DNA from: Anaerolineales bacterium
GTDB taxonomy: Bacteria; Chloroflexota; Anaerolineae; Anaerolineales; UBA11579
Length of the DNA: 64,000 bases
NCBI GenBank assembly: GCA_019637755.1
Contig: JAHBVC010000001.1
Coordinates: 310,001 to 374,000 of the forward strand
Reading direction: 5' to 3'
The notes beneath the pieces were generated by a model that saw only the letters and a list, made by a program, of their open reading frames with translations, had not been told where the DNA came from and did not search any database. Position 1 is the stretch's first letter; every line of letters starts with the position of its first letter. The position numbers and the translations under genes were made by a program. Below, piece by piece: positions 61,417 to 64,000 of the stretch.

Positions 61417-61551
61417 ATCCGGTGATACCACCTCAGTTTGCAGCACGACCGTCACATTCTTGATGTCTGGCAGGTTGTACTTCTTGCGAATCCCCGCCAC
61501 AATAGCCAGCAATGCCCGGCAGATGATCTCAGCAAGCATGCGGTCGCTCAT
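61390..61551 (-). CDS. Small phage protein after MuF (53 aa)
   Basis: ATG 61551 overlaps the MuF stop (ATGA). Sequence SDRMLAEIICRALLAIVAGI and KNVTVVLQTEVVSPD. Mixed helix and strand, no recognised family. Likely a head-assembly accessory. Confidence 0.6.
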   Translation of the reverse strand: MSDRMLAEIICRALLAIVAGIRKKYNLPDIKNVTVVLQTEVVSPDKYQQKESG

Positions 61552-62648
61552 ATCTGCTCCCGAACGCGCTGCCGGCGAAGCCCGGTCTGTCCGACGAAAT
61601 CTCGCATCCGCGCCTGCCAAAGGCGCACCTTGGCACTTTCGCTGGTCGCATCCAGCCCGGCGGCCTCCAGCGTCAGTGCCCGGCGCTTCCACTCGCGGAT
61701 CTTGCGCTCGAGGCCGCGCTGCACCTGGGTAGCCTCGTAGGCCGTCAGCTGGCGGCCGCGGTAGTCCACACTCTCGTTAGCCAGGTGCTCCCGCATTGCC
61801 TCATCGTAGGCGTTCTCAGACAACCCTTCAAAAAACGGGTACCAGCTATGCCGGCAGTTGGCGCCGCCCAGCCCGGTCACCGTGCCCCAGCCAGTCTCGG
61901 CCACAAAGGGCGGGTATAGCGGATGCGTGCCCGATCGAGAGAAGATGCGCCCCTGCCAAAGCTGATGGCTTGGCCGGGCGCCAATATGCGCCGAGGTCTG
62001 AACCAGGTCCACGCCCATTTCATCAGCCCGCGCCCACTGCAGCTGCCCGGCCGCCTGCCCTACCCCCGTCAGCACGGTGCGCCGCATCGCCACATCCAGC
62101 TTGTCTCGGCGACCAGATGGATACATCACCTCCAGCCCGCTGGCACCCACGTTGCCCACGGCCGCCCGGATAGCCTGGTCGTAGCTCATGGCACCGCTGC
62201 TCACCTGCAGGAAAGCCATGTCGGCCGCCTGCACAAAGGCTTGCTGAGCCGTCAGCACGGTGGTCTGCGTGAGGTTGCGCATGCTGCCATTGGTGCGCTG
62301 GATGGCAATCGAGAGCACAGAGGCCATCTGCGGCGAGAGATTGAGCGGCAGCGGGTCCAGCCCGGCCGCCCTGTAAATGCCATCGTCAAAGCGTACCGCC
62401 TGCACGCCCGCCTGACGCAGGATCTCAGCTACTTGGCGCTCGGATTGCCCAGTCAGCCTGGCCAGCTCGCGCAGAATGTCCTCGTACAGCGCTCCGGTTT
62501 CGTTAAGCCGCTGCACCTGCCAGGCGGCCGAGGCAAAGTTGAGCCCAGCCAGCCGGCGAGCAATATCCTGCAGCACAGCATCCTCAAACTCGTGATAGAG
62601 CTTGAGGATGGCATCTGCAGAAACGTCGAACTGGCCGGGCGTCAACAT
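61548..62648 (-). CDS. MuF-like phage minor capsid protein (Phage_min_cap2)
   Basis: A 366-aa protein. The hallmark TSAHIGARPSHQLWQGRIFS, then GWGTVTGLGGANCRHSWYPFFEG, marks the Phage_min_cap2/MuF family, injected or internal head proteins of the SPP1 gp7 type. The N-terminus is helical (DIARRLAGLNFASAAWQVQRL). Normally follows portal, which should be beyond the right edge. Confidence 0.88.
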   Translation of the reverse strand: MLTPGQFDVSADAILKLYHEFEDAVLQDIARRLAGLNFASAAWQVQRLNETGALYEDILRELARLTGQSERQVAEILRQAGVQAVRFDDGIYRAAGLDPLPLNLSPQMASVLSIAIQRTNGSMRNLTQTTVLTAQQAFVQAADMAFLQVSSGAMSYDQAIRAAVGNVGASGLEVMYPSGRRDKLDVAMRRTVLTGVGQAAGQLQWARADEMGVDLVQTSAHIGARPSHQLWQGRIFSRSGTHPLYPPFVAETGWGTVTGLGGANCRHSWYPFFEGLSENAYDEAMREHLANESVDYRGRQLTAYEATQVQRGLERKIREWKRRALTLEAAGLDATSESAKVRLWQARMRDFVGQTGLRRQRVREQI

Positions 62649-62653
62649 CTCGT

Positions 62654-63373
62654 TTACTGGCTAGAGAGTTCTAGCGGTTTCGCGCCTTGTACTTGGTCAT
62701 ACAGGCTTTGCTCAAACAAGACATGATTGTCGATGTACGGGACTATAGCCATAAGCAGGGCCGAGCTTTGATCTTTGGTATAACCTCGGGCAGCGAGGTT
62801 CACTTTGGCCAAGAAGAAACGCTTACTGCGGGCCATCTGCTCGCGGTAGCCAGGCACCGTATAACGGCGATGCTCACCGCCGGGCTGGTCGGCCAAGTGG
62901 ACGAAAGGCAAGTCGATCACTTCCAGGCCGAAGCCGGCCTGCTTGGCGCGCCAGCAATAATCGATATCATCGAAGCCGGCGTGCAGGTACTGCTCCTCGA
63001 AGGGGCCAACACCATCGTACAACTGGCGGTGCATTAGCAGGATCCAACCATAGAGGTACTCAACATCTGCACCCCACTCCTCTTTGGTCTTGTGGCGCAG
63101 TTCCATGCCATAGATATTGTTGGGATCGAGGCCGCTCACCAACTCTACAAATTCACCCTGGCAAAGGATGTCGTCATTGGTGAACATGAGCCAGTCACCG
63201 GCTGCCTGCCTGGCGCCCTGGTTGAGCGCCTGGGTGTAGCGATAATCTGGCTCACCCTCGGTGTTCACTCCCACCACCTGAACAGCAGGCTCGTGCTTGT
63301 GAATGCTTTCGGTGTATGGTGTTGCGAAATCGCCATAAGCCTTGGTGTAGGGGAAAATGACGGACAGCTTCAT
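62654..63373 (-). CDS. Glycosyltransferase family 2-like protein in the phage late operon
   Basis: A 239-aa GT-A-type protein: KLSVIFPYTKAYGDF, YTQALNQGARQAAGDWLMFTNDDILCQ (nucleotide-sugar DxD-like NDD), and FDDIDYCWRAKQAGFGLEVID with HL. Start ATG 63373 overlaps the methyltransferase stop by ATGA; ATG 63391 is an alternative. It could glycosylate virion or host envelope. It has no membrane anchor. Confidence 0.75.
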   Translation of the reverse strand: MKLSVIFPYTKAYGDFATPYTESIHKHEPAVQVVGVNTEGEPDYRYTQALNQGARQAAGDWLMFTNDDILCQGEFVELVSGLDPNNIYGMELRHKTKEEWGADVEYLYGWILLMHRQLYDGVGPFEEQYLHAGFDDIDYCWRAKQAGFGLEVIDLPFVHLADQPGGEHRRYTVPGYREQMARSKRFFLAKVNLAARGYTKDQSSALLMAIVPYIDNHVLFEQSLYDQVQGAKPLELSSQ

Positions 63374-63945
63374 CGCTTCACCCCACTCCATACATGCTGA
63401 TGAATGCCCAACTGCTGAAACTCCAAACTTGCCACTTCGTCTACGAAGCGCTTCACCGCGGGCCAGGTGCGTGCCCCGTAGTCATGGAACGCTATCAGCC
63501 CGCCCGGCCTCACGAACGGTGCCCAAGCAAGATAATCCGCCTGCACCATCGCGTACGTATGCGTAGCGTCAATGTACAGCAGGTCGATGGGTCGACCACT
63601 CCATTTCTTGGACATTTCCACGCTCTCGCCTCGCATGGTCTGTACGTTGAAATGCCCGAGTGCGAGGCTGGATATGTTGCGTTTGAATTTTTCCAGGTCT
63701 ACCAGGTTGGGCCACTTGTCTACGCAGAAGAGTTGAACGCTTCGATGCATGGCTGAGGCCATATAGCCAGCACTGCGCCCCCAGAAGCTGCCAACCTCAA
63801 CAATGATGCCGTTCTCAGGCACTTGGCTAGCCAACCAGGCCAACCGCCGGGCGTCCGTCTCCTTTACGCCGATATGGCGACCGAAGGTATCGTCAATGAG
63901 CTGTGCATGCGGAGGGGTGAAGAGTCCGGCTTGTTGATTACTCAT
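63370..63945 (-). CDS. Class I SAM-dependent methyltransferase (Methyltransf_24-like)
   Basis: A 191-aa enzyme: AdoMet motif IIVEVGSFWGRSAGYMA, acidic loop LFCVDKWPN, IDLLYIDATHTYAMVQADYLAW and GGLIAFHDYG. This group often acts in sugar or O-methyl pathways. Overlaps by ATGA with genes on both sides, so it forms a cassette with the glycosyltransferases. Confidence 0.8.
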   Translation of the reverse strand: MSNQQAGLFTPPHAQLIDDTFGRHIGVKETDARRLAWLASQVPENGIIVEVGSFWGRSAGYMASAMHRSVQLFCVDKWPNLVDLEKFKRNISSLALGHFNVQTMRGESVEMSKKWSGRPIDLLYIDATHTYAMVQADYLAWAPFVRPGGLIAFHDYGARTWPAVKRFVDEVASLEFQQLGIHQHVWSGVKR

Positions 63946-64000
63946 AGGTACGCCTCCAAGCGTGAGATAAAGTGCTGCGGGTTGAATTGATGGCCAATAT
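63942..64000 (-). CDS. Partial upstream gene, 3' end only
   Basis: The minus-strand frame from the window edge encodes IGHQFNPQHFISRLEAYL and a TGA overlapping the methyltransferase ATG (ATGA). GGAG of that gene's SD lies inside it. Too short to identify; by context it may be another sugar-related enzyme. Confidence 0.55.
   Translation of the reverse strand, partial: IGHQFNPQHFISRLEAYL

Overview
The window is bacterial, G+C-rich and gene-dense. It falls into a chromosomal part (about 1-35,530) and the left part of an integrated prophage (about 35,532 to the right edge). Several chromosomal features suggest Chloroflexota, probably an Anaerolineae-like lineage: a stand-alone glucose-6-phosphate isomerase resembling the C-terminal half of transaldolase/Pgi fusions, a fused E1 alpha/beta 2-oxoacid dehydrogenase, TrmFO, many Cys-lipoproteins, and a MurA with Asp in place of the fosfomycin-target Cys. 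This assignment is inferred from gene content, not from a marker gene.

Chromosomal layout. 1-6.4 kb: a 5'-truncated murA, a Trm112-like zinc protein, a HEAT-repeat protein, two tandem aldo/keto reductases, a half-size EamA transporter and a DUF255 thioredoxin-fold protein. 6.4-10.4 kb: a VOC protein, then the sugar-phosphate operon pgi-rpiA-pgl, and a small lipoprotein. 10.5-15.9 kb (minus): an operon linked by TAATG overlaps, aminotransferase - hflX - FAD/Fe-S dehydrogenase. 16.2-19.2 kb (minus): cupin, M28/glutaminyl-cyclase-like peptidase, trmFO. 19.4-26.3 kb (plus): rpoN, histidine kinase, NtrC-type activator without a DNA-binding domain, second histidine kinase. A textbook -24/-12 sigma-54 promoter lies in front of rpoN itself. 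26.3-29.7 kb (minus): the fused E1 dehydrogenase with a structured leader, and yaaA. 29.8-32.7 kb (plus): a CzrA/SmtB-type metal sensor and a P1B-4-like metal ATPase, each with a matching operator. 32.7-35.4 kb (minus): a lipoprotein, a SUMF1-fold membrane protein and a YcaQ/AlkX-like glycosylase.

Prophage. The left junction is the 3' half of a tRNA-Arg(TCT) gene (35,532-35,571). To its right come a terminator, two tandem hairpins with C-rich loops, a third hairpin and phage tRNA-Met and tRNA-Ile genes. The long plus-strand operon (36.2-47.35 kb) carries HTH regulators, a replication initiator with a probable internal origin, a helicase-DNA methyltransferase fusion, a second SF2 helicase, DUF5131 and nuclease proteins, several small membrane and zinc proteins, and finally a sigma-region-4-like protein. 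It converges at a bidirectional terminator on the minus-strand late operon. Read right to left, the late operon holds sugar/methyl transferases, MuF-like minor capsid protein, a cargo lipoprotein, GP20 scaffold, capsid, connectors, major tail protein, tail chaperones including Gp15, tape measure, tail and fibre proteins and a TIM-barrel hydrolase. This is the gene order of a long-tailed, non-contractile (siphovirus) temperate phage of the A118 type. Integrase, repressor, terminase and portal are not in the window and are expected beyond the right edge.

The least expected signal is a hairpin family sharing one apical cap (GGTG, six or seven C plus T, CACC) on stems of unrelated but fully complementary sequence. 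Two copies sit between the att site and the phage tRNAs. A third lies in the leader of the chromosomal E1 dehydrogenase gene, where a downstream Shine-Dalgarno-like stretch is complementary to the loop.
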